In this document: piece after piece, positions 54,167 to 63,157 of the stretch
How the letters are laid out: the number at the start of each line of letters is the position of its first letter
How positions within the stretch are numbered: the stretch's first letter is position 1
DNA from: Nonomuraea sp. NEAU-A123
GTDB lineage: Bacteria; Actinomycetota; Actinomycetes; Streptosporangiales; Streptosporangiaceae
Direction of reading: 5' to 3'
Length of the DNA stretch: 64,000 bases
NCBI RefSeq assembly: GCF_018603905.1
Contig: NZ_JAHFZZ010000010.1
Location: 1-64,000 of the forward strand
Program-made: the position numbers and the translations under genes
Notes under the pieces: model-generated
Told to the model about the DNA's origin: nothing
Database searches by the model: none
Seen by the model: only the letters and a program-made list of their open reading frames with translations

Positions 54167-55621
54167 TTAGGCCACGAGGGCTCGGGACGGGTCCTTCAAG
54201 TCACAGCCGATGACCACTGGCACGTCGTTGGCGGTGCGCTGGGTGGCGCACAGCCAGTCGTTGAGCGAGCCGGTGAAATCCGATGGCGGACCTACCTTGA
54301 GGTGAGTGACAAGAGCGGCGCCAGGAGGTGGACCGGCCTTGGGAGAGGCGGCCCGGCCCATGGCAGAGGGTGGGCCGACCTCGAGGTAGGTGGCCTGACC
54401 AGCGCCAGGAGACGGACTGGCCTCAAGGCAGGCGGCCTGGCCCATGGCAGAAGGTGGATCGGCCTTGAGGTAGGCGGCCTGACCAGCGCCAGGAGGTGGG
54501 CTGGCCTTGAGGTAAGCGATCTGGCCAGCGCCAGGAGACGGGCCGACCTTGAGCCGGCCGATGCGGCCGTGGCCGGTCGGGTCGGCGTCGCAGGGGGTGA
54601 GGTGGACGGTGAACGGTGAGCCGCCGTGGCCGGCTGAGGCTTCTATTCGCTGGTGGTCGTCGATCACGCGCTCGGTGGCGTCCGGGTGGGTCGCGAGGAA
54701 GGCCAGGTGATCGGTGACGAGGTGGTTGGCCACTCTGCGGAGCAGGCGCGTGGCGCACAGACTGTGGGCGCAGGCCGCGCCGTCGAGGGTGATCTCGGGC
54801 AGGGCGAAGCGGTTCAGCCCCCTGGACGTGACGCGTAGGCAGTCGCAGGCGCCGGTGTCGGCCGGGTCCCACGGCGGGCAGGTGGCGTCCCCGTGCACTT
54901 GCACGTCCCAGCCCAGCCAATCGTCGGCCAGCCGGAAGGCGGGCGACTCGCTGCCAGCCCGAAAGCCATGCGGCGACTCGCCTGCGGTCCGAAATCTGGG
55001 CGGCTCACCCGCAGTAAGGACGCTAACTGCCTGGACACCGGGCGGCTCATCGGCCGTCCGCAAACCAGCCGGCTCGCTACCTGCCCGATAGCTGGCCTGC
55101 TCGCCAGGTCCCCGGAAGGTGGTCGGTTCATCCCGTCGCCGACGACCGATCGGCCCGGAAGGCGATCCCGAGGCGGCCGAACGGGAGCCGCTGGAGCTGG
55201 GTGGCCGCGAGGAAGCGGGGGGATCGTTGGTGGGCCGCTCGCAGGTGAGGAGCGTGATGCCGGTCAGTGGGTCGATGACCAGGCCGCCGCACTCCTGGGC
55301 GACCGCGCGGGCTGTGGCACGGGCCACCTGGACGCTGGTGGGCAGTGCGTGTGGAGGTGCTGTGGAGGAGATCATGACGTGCTGCTGGGATCGGCGGAGG
55401 AGGTGGCGCTCCTCGACCGCGAGTGTGACGCCGGCCGGTCGCCAAGAGGTGCGGTGATGGGTGACGGTGAGGAGCGGGCTGCCCAGGGCCGCGCTCACCG
55501 CCCGTCTGTACGGCCTGCCGACGCGCCATGGCACGAACGACTCGATGTCGAAGGGGACGCGCTCAACGGGGACGATGAAGTGGGACGTCAGACGGTCAGG
55601 CAAGGGGAGAGTGATCTTCAC
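54167..55621 (-). CDS. Repeat-bearing protein of unknown function
   Basis: 484 residues from GTG 55621 (GGAGG 5 bases upstream). The first 140 residues look folded (KITLPLPDRLTSHFIVPVERV). Residues about 150-235 hold degenerate Glu-Pro/Ala-Gly units. A Cys/His-containing central region (CPPWDPADTGACDCLRV) comes next. Residues 361-444 are six 14-residue repeats, then a conserved-looking tail (SLNDWLCATQRTANDVP). No family recognised. Confidence 0.65.
   Translation of the reverse strand: MKITLPLPDRLTSHFIVPVERVPFDIESFVPWRVGRPYRRAVSAALGSPLLTVTHHRTSWRPAGVTLAVEERHLLRRSQQHVMISSTAPPHALPTSVQVARATARAVAQECGGLVIDPLTGITLLTCERPTNDPPASSRPPSSSGSRSAASGSPSGPIGRRRRDEPTTFRGPGEQASYRAGSEPAGLRTADEPPGVQAVSVLTAGEPPRFRTAGESPHGFRAGSESPAFRLADDWLGWDVQVHGDATCPPWDPADTGACDCLRVTSRGLNRFALPEITLDGAACAHSLCATRLLRRVANHLVTDHLAFLATHPDATERVIDDHQRIEASAGHGGSPFTVHLTPCDADPTGHGRIGRLKVGPSPGAGQIAYLKASPPPGAGQAAYLKADPPSAMGQAACLEASPSPGAGQATYLEVGPPSAMGRAASPKAGPPPGAALVTHLKVGPPSDFTGSLNDWLCATQRTANDVPVVIGCDLKDPSRALVA
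54290..54541 (-). repeat. Six 42-bp in-frame tandem repeats
   Basis: Exactly six units of 42 bases encode 14 residues each, consensus PPPGAGQAAYLKAG. Units differ at several positions; two carry PPSAMG. They sit between GRLKVG and PPSDFTG, and the last unit again ends in LKVG, so the array looks inserted by duplication. Confidence 0.9.
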
Positions 55622-55744
55622 GAGGGCCTCCAGAGTGCAGTGAGGCACTCAGGATCGGCGATCGGAAGGCGGGTGCGTGGAGGCGAACGGCGTTCTGGGG
55701 ATAACCGTCGGCAGTCGGCTCAGGGCTGTGGACAACGGTACCGG

Positions 55745-57457
55745 TCAGGGCTCCGATCTGAAGATCGCCAGAGTCTGCCCCGGCAGCCAGACACCGTCTT
55801 CACCAGCAGCAACAGGCTCGTCAGAGGCCAACAGAACAGCCCCTACAGAAACCGGCAAAGTCACAGAATCCGCCCCGAAATTGACGGTGACGCACAGCGA
55901 CCCCCGCCACATGACCAGCCACTTCCCCAACGGATCGAACTCCACCCGAACCCCATCAAAGCGCGGATCAGACAGCTCAGGCAGCGCCTTACGCAGCGCG
56001 ATCAGGTCCCGATACCAGCAGAGCAACGACCAGTGAACCTCCTGCTTCACCTCATCCCAATCAAGCTTGGACCGCAGGAACGTCTCCACCCGCGACGGAT
56101 CAGGCGCGTCCCAGTCATACCCGAACCCGTCGAACTCCCGCTCCCGCCGCCCGCCCTCACTCTCCCGCAGCTGCGCGTCGACGTGGTCGGAGAAGAACAG
56201 GAACGGCGTACCGGCCCCCCACTCCTCCCCCATGAACAGCATCGGCGTGAACGGCGAGGTCAGCAGCAGCCCGGCGCCGAGTTTGAGCGCGGAGACCGGC
56301 AGCCGGTCGCCCAGGGGGCGGTTGCCGATCTGGTCGTGGTTCTGCAGGCAGGCGACCAGCCGGTGACCAGGCACTCCGGCGTACGGCGCGCCGTGTGTGC
56401 GGTCGCGGAAGCTCGACCAGCCGCCGTCGTGTACGACACCGCTGGTCAGCGCCTTGGCCAGGGTGGACAGGTTGGTGAAGTCGGCGTAGTAGCCGTGGCT
56501 CTCGCCGCTCACCGCGCAGTGCAGCGCGTGGTGGACGTCGTCGTTCCACTGCGCGGTCATGCCCAGTCCGCCCGCGTCGCGGGAGCGGACCATGCGGGGG
56601 TCGTTCAGGTCGGACTCGGCGATGAGCGACAGCGGCCGGCCCACCGCGCAGGACAGCGCGTCCACCTGGTCGGACAGCTCGGCCAGCAGGTGCGTGGCCC
56701 GCCTGTCGTGCAGCGCGTGCACGGCGTCGAGCCGCAGCCCGTCGATGTGGTAGTCACGCAGCCACTGCACCGCGTTCTCGATGAAGTAGCGGCGCACCTC
56801 GTCGGACCCTGGCCCGTCGAGGTTCACCGCCTCGCCCCAGTAGCTCCCCTCGAATCCGGCGAAATAGGGCCCGAAGGGGTGCAGGAAGTTCCCGGATGGT
56901 CCCAGGTGGTTGTAGACGACGTCGAGGATGACGCCGATGCCGGCGCGGTGGCAGGCGTCGACGAACGACTTGAGCCCGTCGGGGCCGCCGTACGTCTCGT
57001 TGACCGCGTACAGGTCCACCCCGTCGTAGCCCCAGTTGCGCCCGCCGGGCACCGGGGCCACCGGCATGACCTCCACGAAGTCGACGCTCAGCTCGACGAG
57101 GTGCGGCAGCTTCTCGATGGCCGCCTCGAACGTGCCGGCGTGGGTGAACGTGCCGATGTGCAGCTCGTAGAGCACCGCGCCGCGCAGGTCACGGCCGGTC
57201 CACTCGTAGTCGGCCCACGTGTAGTGCGCGTGGTCGTAGACGGCGCTGGGCCCGAAGACGCCGTCGGGCTGGCGGCGGGAGCGGGGGTCGGGGTAGGGGC
57301 CCTCGCCGTCGAGTACGTACCGGTAAAGGGTCCCGTGCCCGGCCTCGGGCACGTCGGCCGACCACCAGCCGCCCTGACCGGCGCTCATCGCCCGGCGTCC
57401 GTCGAAGACGTCGACCTCCACGGTCGCGGCGTTCGGTGCCCACACCTCAAAGATCAT
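55745..57457 (-). CDS. treZ: Malto-oligosyltrehalose trehalohydrolase
   Basis: 570 residues from ATG 57457. GH13: carbohydrate-binding N-terminus (IFEVWAPNAATVEVDVFDG), nucleophile Asp244 (DGLRLDAVHALHD), acid Glu281 (LIAESDLND) and the third acidic residue in LQNHDQIGNR. It releases trehalose from the end of the TreY product. Overlaps the treY stop by 11 bases. Last gene of treXYZ. Confidence 0.96.
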   Translation of the reverse strand: MIFEVWAPNAATVEVDVFDGRRAMSAGQGGWWSADVPEAGHGTLYRYVLDGEGPYPDPRSRRQPDGVFGPSAVYDHAHYTWADYEWTGRDLRGAVLYELHIGTFTHAGTFEAAIEKLPHLVELSVDFVEVMPVAPVPGGRNWGYDGVDLYAVNETYGGPDGLKSFVDACHRAGIGVILDVVYNHLGPSGNFLHPFGPYFAGFEGSYWGEAVNLDGPGSDEVRRYFIENAVQWLRDYHIDGLRLDAVHALHDRRATHLLAELSDQVDALSCAVGRPLSLIAESDLNDPRMVRSRDAGGLGMTAQWNDDVHHALHCAVSGESHGYYADFTNLSTLAKALTSGVVHDGGWSSFRDRTHGAPYAGVPGHRLVACLQNHDQIGNRPLGDRLPVSALKLGAGLLLTSPFTPMLFMGEEWGAGTPFLFFSDHVDAQLRESEGGRREREFDGFGYDWDAPDPSRVETFLRSKLDWDEVKQEVHWSLLCWYRDLIALRKALPELSDPRFDGVRVEFDPLGKWLVMWRGSLCVTVNFGADSVTLPVSVGAVLLASDEPVAAGEDGVWLPGQTLAIFRSEP

Positions 57458-59624
57458 GTCTCTCCAGCAGCGCGACAGGGTATCGGGCGAGCAGGTGAGC
57501 AAGGGGGATGCGGCCCGTGTAGAGGCCGCCGGTGAGCAGCTCACGCCAGGTGCCGGCCGGCAGGGTCAGCGTGGTGCCGCCCCAGCCGAGGCACATCTCC
57601 CGCTCCCCGGCCCGTACCTCCTCGGCCTGTGCTCGGCGGGCCAGCCGGACGGGGAGCCGCGTGGCGACCGCGACCACCCGCGGCGGGTCGTCGCCGCGGG
57701 CGAAGGCGATCGCGTGCTCGGCCGCCTCTCCGTCTGCCAGGATCGGCGTGTACGGCGCGGTGGGGTCGAGCCGGCGGCGCAGCCGCAGCGCCTGGGTCGT
57801 CACGGCGAGCTTGGCCGCGTCCCAGCGGGACATCGGCGACCGCCCGAACGTCACGGGGCGCCGGTTGTCCGGATCGACCAGCGAGAAATCGGTCATCTCA
57901 TTGCCCTGGTAGACGTCCGGCACCCCCGGCATCATCAACTGGACGAGCTTGGCCCCGAGCGAGTTGGCCATGGCGAAGGCGTCGATGCGTTCGGTGAACT
58001 CACCCACCGGCAGCTTCACGGCCGCGCCCGCGAAGTCGCGCAGCCGCTGCTCGTACCCCGGATCCGGCTTTATCCAGGAGATGGCGGTCTTCGCCTCCCG
58101 AGCCGCCTTGAGCAGGTATTCGGCGAACCGCTCACCGGAGATCGGCCAGGCCGCCATGAGGTTCTGCCAGGCCAGGTAGTCGAGCCGCGGATCGAAGCTC
58201 ACGGCCGCCGACCATTCGGACACCGCCTGCGCCCACTCGCCGGGCAGCTCCGACAGCACGGACAGCCGGGCGCGTACGTCTTCCGACCGCTTGGTGTCGT
58301 GGGTGGACAGCGTGGTCATCGTGTGCGGCCGCATATCGCGGCAGAACGCGTGGAACTCCGCCACCGGAACGCCGAACAGGTCCGGATCACCGCCGACCTC
58401 GTTCAGGCACGACAGGGGGAACCACCGGTACAGCGCCGTGTCCTCGACCCCCTTGGCCATGACCGGCCCGCAGGTCTGCTGGAAACGGGTGATCACGTCG
58501 GCCGGGCCGTACAGGACCTGCTGGACGAACGGTCGCACGGCGGGCGAGCATTCGGCGGCGGCCCGCTCGACGATCTCCACCGATTCGGGCGGGGGCGGTT
58601 CGCCCGGCGCCACGTACGCCCGGTACACCGGCATCGCGGCGAGCAGCTCGGCGACCGCGGCGGGTGCGCAGTCGGCGGCGCGGGCCAGGCGGCGGATCTC
58701 GGCGCCGAAGAACAGCTCGATCACCTCGCGCTTGGCCTCGGCCATCACCGGCCGGAAGTCGGCCGGCTGACCGGTCAGCCGGGTGAACAGCTCGACCAGC
58801 GGCGCCTCGCCGGCCGGGTCGACGAACAGGCCGTTGATCCGGTTCAGCACCTCGTAGCCGGTGGTGCCCTCGCAGGCCCAGTCCTCGGGCAACCGTTCCT
58901 CGCCGATGAGGATCTTCTCCACGACCGTCCAGGCGCCGCCTGACCTGGCACGCAGCCGTTCGAGGTAGCCGCGCGGATCGGCCAGCCCGTCCGGATGGTC
59001 GACGCGCAGCCCGTCGACCAGGCCCTCGTCGAGCAGCCAGAAGATCACCTCATGGGTGGCGAAGAGCACCTCCGGATCCTCGACGCGCAGCCCGATGAGC
59101 GACGACACGTCGAAGAAGCGCCGGTAGCCCGGCCCCTGACGCCAGTCGACCAGTCGATAGTGCCCGGGGTGGGGGAACACGTGCTCGTGGTAGCGCAGCA
59201 CGTCGCCGTCGACCACCGGCTCGACGTCGTCGCCGAGCACCGGCAGCGTCACCTTGCCACCGTCCCAGTCGATGTCGAACCAGCGGGCGTACGGCGAGGC
59301 GGGGCCTTCGGCGAGCACGGACCAGAACTGGGCGTTCATGGTGTTCATGTGGTTGGGCACGATGTCGAGCACGATGCCGAGATCCTGCGCGGCCAGCAGC
59401 CCGGCCATCTCGCGGAACCCCTTGGCGCCGCCGAACTCCTCCCGGATCCGGGAGTGGTCCGTGACGTCGTAGCCATGCAGCGAGCCGGGCGTCGCCTGCA
59501 AGATCGGCGACAGGTAGACGTGGCTGACGCCCAGATCCCGCAGATAACCGGCGATCTCCCCCACCTGGGCGAACCCGAAGTCGGGCGTCAGCTGGACCCG
59601 ATAGGTCGAGACCGGCCTAGACAC
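57447..59624 (-). CDS. treY: Malto-oligosyltrehalose synthase
   Basis: 725 residues from GTG 59624, which overlaps the treX stop by 8 bases; the longer frame upstream lies inside treX. GH13: STYRVQLTPDFGFAQ, YLSPILQATPGSLHGYDV, nucleophile region DGLRVDHPDGL and acid Glu in VVEKILIGEERLP. It converts the reducing end of maltodextrins to a trehalose linkage. Confidence 0.96.
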   Translation of the reverse strand: MSRPVSTYRVQLTPDFGFAQVGEIAGYLRDLGVSHVYLSPILQATPGSLHGYDVTDHSRIREEFGGAKGFREMAGLLAAQDLGIVLDIVPNHMNTMNAQFWSVLAEGPASPYARWFDIDWDGGKVTLPVLGDDVEPVVDGDVLRYHEHVFPHPGHYRLVDWRQGPGYRRFFDVSSLIGLRVEDPEVLFATHEVIFWLLDEGLVDGLRVDHPDGLADPRGYLERLRARSGGAWTVVEKILIGEERLPEDWACEGTTGYEVLNRINGLFVDPAGEAPLVELFTRLTGQPADFRPVMAEAKREVIELFFGAEIRRLARAADCAPAAVAELLAAMPVYRAYVAPGEPPPPESVEIVERAAAECSPAVRPFVQQVLYGPADVITRFQQTCGPVMAKGVEDTALYRWFPLSCLNEVGGDPDLFGVPVAEFHAFCRDMRPHTMTTLSTHDTKRSEDVRARLSVLSELPGEWAQAVSEWSAAVSFDPRLDYLAWQNLMAAWPISGERFAEYLLKAAREAKTAISWIKPDPGYEQRLRDFAGAAVKLPVGEFTERIDAFAMANSLGAKLVQLMMPGVPDVYQGNEMTDFSLVDPDNRRPVTFGRSPMSRWDAAKLAVTTQALRLRRRLDPTAPYTPILADGEAAEHAIAFARGDDPPRVVAVATRLPVRLARRAQAEEVRAGEREMCLGWGGTTLTLPAGTWRELLTGGLYTGRIPLAHLLARYPVALLERHDL

Positions 59625-61710
59625 GCCGGAGCACCCGCACGCTGCGACCAGGCACCGCGATCCCTTCCCCGGCTCGGCACATCCGGACGTCGAGGAAGAT
59701 CGGCATGGCGGTGTCGATCTCGGTCTGCCACATCTCGCCATAATCCTTGGGGATCGTGAACTGGATCGTCTCGTTGTGGGCGTTGAACAGCAGCAGGAAC
59801 GAGTCGTCCCTGATCGGCCGGCCGCGCCTGTCGGGCTCGGTGATCGCCTCGCCGTTGAGGAAGACGGCCAGCGACTTGGCGTATCCGACATTCCAGTCGT
59901 CGTCCGTCATCTCCTCCCCCGTCGGCGTGAGCCACGCGATGTCGTTCAGGCCACGCACCGGCTTGCCGTAGAAGAAGCGCCTGCGCCGGAACACCGGATG
60001 CTTCTTACGCAGCGCGGCCAGGCGCTGCGTGAACTCCAGCAGCAGCCAGTTCTCCCTGACGTCGGACCAGTCGACCCAGGTCAGCTCGTTGTCCTGGCAG
60101 TAGCCGTTGTTGTTGCCGTGCTGGGTACGGCCCAGCTCGTCGCCATGGGACAGCATCGGCACGCCCTGCGACAGGAAGAGCGTGGTCAGGAAGTTGCGCT
60201 TCTGCTGCTCGCGCAGCGACTCGATGGCCAGGCTCGCCGGACCCTCCGCGCCGCAGTTCCAGGACCGGTTGTCGTCGGTGCCGTCGCGGTTGCCCTCCTT
60301 GTTGGCCTCGTTGTGCTTGCCGTCGTACGAGACCAGGTCCTGCAGGGTGAAGCCGTCGTGGCAGGTGACGAAGTTGATCGAGGCGGCGGGACGGCGACTG
60401 TCGTCCAGATAGAGGTCGCTGGAGCCGGTGAACCTGGAGCCGAACTCAGGCAGCGTCGCGGGCTGTCCGCGCCACAGGTCGCGGATGGTGTCGCGGTAGC
60501 GGCCGTTCCACTCCGTCCATCGCGACGGGAAGTTGCCGACCTGGTAGCCGCCCGGCCCCAGGTCCCACGGCTCGGCGATGAGCTTGATCTGCGACAGCAC
60601 CGGGTCCTGCTGGACCAGGTCGAAGAAGGAGCTCAGCCGGTCGACCTCGTGCAGCTCCCTGGCCAGGGTCGAGGCCAGGTCGAAGCGGAACCCGTCGACG
60701 TGCATCTCGATGACCCAGTAGCGGAGCGAATCCATGATCATCTGGAGGACGTGGGGCGAGCGCATGAGCAGGCTGTTGCCGGTGCCCGTGGTGTCCAGGT
60801 AGTAACGCTTGTCGCCGTCGACCAGCCGGTAGTAGTCGGGGTTGTCGATGCCCCGGAACGACAGCGTCGGGCCGAGATGGTTGCCCTCGGCCGTGTGGTT
60901 GTAGACGACGTCGAGGATGACCTCGATCCCCGCCTCGTGCAGCGCCCGCACCATGGCCTTGAACTCCAGCACCTGGCCGCCCCGCTGCCCCTGGCTGGAG
61001 TAGCGGTTGTGCGGCGCGAAGAAGCCGATCGAGTTGTAGCCCCAGTAGTTGGCCAGCCCGCGCTGCTCCAGGATGTCGTCGGTGACGTACTGATGGACGG
61101 GCATCAGTTCGATCGCCGTCACGCCGAGCTTGGTGAGGTGATCGATGATCTCCGGGTGACCGAGTGCCGCGTATGTGCCGCGTATGTGCTCGGGGATCTT
61201 CGGGTTGCTGATGGTCAGGCCGCGCACGTGCGCCTCGTAGATCACCGTGTCGTGGTACGGCGTCGCGGGCGGCCTGTCGTGCCCCCAGCCGAAGAATGGA
61301 TTTATCACGATCGAGCGCGGCATATAGGGCGCCGAGTCGGCGTCATTGCGCGCGTCGGGCTGTCCGAAAGGGTAGCCGTACACTGCCTCGTTCCAGGTGA
61401 CGCCGCCCTCGATCGCCATCGCGTACGGGTCGAGCAGCAGCTTAGCCGGATTGCACCGCAACCCGTTCGCCGGCTCGTAGGGTCCGTGGACGCGATAGCC
61501 GTAGCGCTGGCCCGGCCCGATGCCCGGCAGGTAGCCATGCCAGATGAACCCGTCCACCTCGGTGAGCGGAACCCTGGACTCGGTGTTGTCCTCGGAGAAC
61601 AGGCAGAGCTCAACCTTGTAGGCGGCCTCCGTATAGAGGGAGAAGTTGGTGCCCGCCCCGTCATAGGTCGCCCCGAGAGGATAGGGGTCTCCCGGCCAGA
61701 TTTCGATCAT
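59617..61710 (-). CDS. treX: Glycogen debranching enzyme (TreX/GlgX)
   Basis: 697 residues. Isoamylase-type N-terminus (PGDPYPLGATYDGAGTNFSL), GH13 core with VDGFRFDLASTLAR, LIAEPWDLGPGGYQVG and CHDGFTLQDLVSYD carrying the catalytic acids. It cuts alpha-1,6 branches of glycogen and supplies linear chains to TreY. ATG 61710, first gene of the operon. 173 bases upstream hold the promoter, not resolved. Confidence 0.95.
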   Translation of the reverse strand: MIEIWPGDPYPLGATYDGAGTNFSLYTEAAYKVELCLFSEDNTESRVPLTEVDGFIWHGYLPGIGPGQRYGYRVHGPYEPANGLRCNPAKLLLDPYAMAIEGGVTWNEAVYGYPFGQPDARNDADSAPYMPRSIVINPFFGWGHDRPPATPYHDTVIYEAHVRGLTISNPKIPEHIRGTYAALGHPEIIDHLTKLGVTAIELMPVHQYVTDDILEQRGLANYWGYNSIGFFAPHNRYSSQGQRGGQVLEFKAMVRALHEAGIEVILDVVYNHTAEGNHLGPTLSFRGIDNPDYYRLVDGDKRYYLDTTGTGNSLLMRSPHVLQMIMDSLRYWVIEMHVDGFRFDLASTLARELHEVDRLSSFFDLVQQDPVLSQIKLIAEPWDLGPGGYQVGNFPSRWTEWNGRYRDTIRDLWRGQPATLPEFGSRFTGSSDLYLDDSRRPAASINFVTCHDGFTLQDLVSYDGKHNEANKEGNRDGTDDNRSWNCGAEGPASLAIESLREQQKRNFLTTLFLSQGVPMLSHGDELGRTQHGNNNGYCQDNELTWVDWSDVRENWLLLEFTQRLAALRKKHPVFRRRRFFYGKPVRGLNDIAWLTPTGEEMTDDDWNVGYAKSLAVFLNGEAITEPDRRGRPIRDDSFLLLFNAHNETIQFTIPKDYGEMWQTEIDTAMPIFLDVRMCRAGEGIAVPGRSVRVLRRV

Positions 61711-61883
61711 CGAGGCTCCCTTGCCGTCTGTCCTATGTTCCGTTCCCTCGCTCCGCCGGACAAGCCCAGCCTCGAAGGAGGCGTCCGGCCTGGCGAATCA
61801 CCAGGTCCTTCCCATAAGACGGCTTTGCACGCTTTTTGCCGGCGGGCCGCCTCTGACGGCGCGGTATCAGAAGCGGCCCACGT

Positions 61884-62435
61884 TCACAGCATGCCTCTGG
61901 CGGACTGAGACTCCTCAGGCAGGGTTCGGACGGAACGCCCCTGCCGGATGACTTCGAGCAGCACCCAGTGCGGACTGCCCGAGCGCGGCCGCACGACCAC
62001 CTCGCTCGCCCAGCAGGCGGCCGCGATGACGTCCCGGCCCTGCCCGATGGCCGAAGGCGTGGTCCCGGCCCGGCACCACACCCAGACACGCTCGCCGAAC
62101 GGAGCCGGCGCGCACCACACGATGACCGGGATCTTGCCCCGCCTGTTGACGACGTACGCCTCGACGAGGCCGACACGGATCCGGTGCGCGGTGACCACGC
62201 ACCGGATCCGCCCCCACGCCCCTGACCGCGCGGGCGGCCAGAGGACGATCACGGCGGGCACGGCAACCGCCGCCAGGGAGATGGGACCGAACGAGGTGAC
62301 CGCCAGATACGCGAGAAGTGGCAGGCAGACGACCGTCACGACCTCATACCGCCACCGCCAGAGCACGACCAGGGGATTCGGCCGTGATATGGGGGTGGTG
62401 GCACGGTTCAGCTCATCCAGGAGACGCCGGTTCAT
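61884..62435 (-). CDS. Small membrane protein of a conjugative-element module
   Basis: 183 residues from ATG 62435. Two hydrophobic segments (VVTVVCLPLLAYLAVTSFG, LAAVAVPAVIVLWP) precede a soluble domain (WVWCRAGTTPSAIGQGRDVI). MNRRLLDELNRATTPI resembles proteins encoded before FtsK/TraB-like genes in actinomycete integrative elements. Here no FtsK gene follows; treX does. Confidence 0.65.
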   Translation of the reverse strand: MNRRLLDELNRATTPISRPNPLVVLWRWRYEVVTVVCLPLLAYLAVTSFGPISLAAVAVPAVIVLWPPARSGAWGRIRCVVTAHRIRVGLVEAYVVNRRGKIPVIVWCAPAPFGERVWVWCRAGTTPSAIGQGRDVIAAACWASEVVVRPRSGSPHWVLLEVIRQGRSVRTLPEESQSARGML

Positions 62436-62710
62436 CGCCGCACTCTGCCCAACCCCAGGCAGGCGCGGCACAGACCCTGCCTGGTGACGCCTTCGCCCTC
62501 GCAGGCGGCGCAACGTACGTAGGTGTCGAACTCCGGGGCGCGATAGACCCTCATGAGCGGGGCCGGCCGGCGCACCTGCCAGCCCCGCCCCCTGGCCCTG
62601 GCGTCCAGTTCGGCGAACGCCCAGGCGTCGAGGACTTCGAGCAGACCGGCCAGAAGGCGACGGACGGGATTACGAACGGTCGATGTTCTAGTTATGTTGC
62701 TAACATCCAT
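62432..62710 (-). CDS. Small protein with DnaJ-like zinc-finger repeats
   Basis: 92 residues. Two CxxCxGxG-type repeats in the C-terminus (CAACEGEG, CRACLGLG) should bind zinc. It overlaps the next gene by ATGA. AAGGA precedes ATG 62710. Such proteins accompany the membrane protein in actinomycete integrative elements. Confidence 0.7.
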   Translation of the reverse strand: MDVSNITRTSTVRNPVRRLLAGLLEVLDAWAFAELDARARGRGWQVRRPAPLMRVYRAPEFDTYVRCAACEGEGVTRQGLCRACLGLGRVRR

Positions 62711-62898
62711 GGTGGATCGTCCTTCTGCTTTGGCAGTGGGGGATGATCGTTCTTCAGCTGGGCCGGTGCGGCTACACCGGTCCAGCTCCGTGTCCTGGTC
62801 CCTGCGCGGGTCGAAGCCGACCTCCGGGACCGGGCGGGTCCTCCTACGGGCATCACGTCCTCCTTCTTCTCAGTGGTTGTTTACCCGAAATGCGCATG

Positions 62899-62918
62899 CC
62901 TATGGCAATTGCCATAGG
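62899..62918. promoter_or_regulatory. 20-bp perfect palindrome (operator candidate)
   Basis: CCTATGGCAATTGCCATAGG is a perfect palindrome. It lies between the divergent 62710 operon and the regulator starting at 63154, in a 443-base region with no firm gene. It is a good site for a dimeric regulator of the module. Confidence 0.65.
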
Positions 62919-63013
62919 AACATGTCGGTGACGTTTGCCTTACTCACATGCCGCAGGCAATCACCTGGGCATAGGATCTCGGCACGGCGTCACGAAGAGG
63001 TGATCGGCGATGA

Positions 63014-63157
63014 TCAGCGAATCCGACATTTCCGGATATCGAATATCAGATAGCCCATTTCCCTCCGGAGGGTGGGCAATCACCCCGCTTCCGCGAGATC
63101 ATCGAGTCTCTGCGCGTGGCGATTTCCGACCGCGCCGCCCAGATGGATGAGGGATGA
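63014..63157 (+). other. Possible small upstream frame coupled to the XRE gene
   Basis: The open frame runs from 63014 (just after a stop) to TGA 63155-63157, which overlaps ATG 63154 in the ATGA manner typical of coupled genes. Its end (QSPRFREIIESLRVAISD) looks like a real peptide. No ATG, GTG or TTG starts a useful length, so a frameshift relative to ATG 63010 or a non-standard start would be needed. Confidence 0.3.

Noticed and set aside
54893..57535. 880-residue plus-strand frame
   Set aside because: Antisense to the repeat-bearing gene and treZ; a GC-rich shadow.
59776..61908. 710-residue plus-strand frame opposite treX
   Set aside because: Antisense shadow of treX without recognisable motifs.
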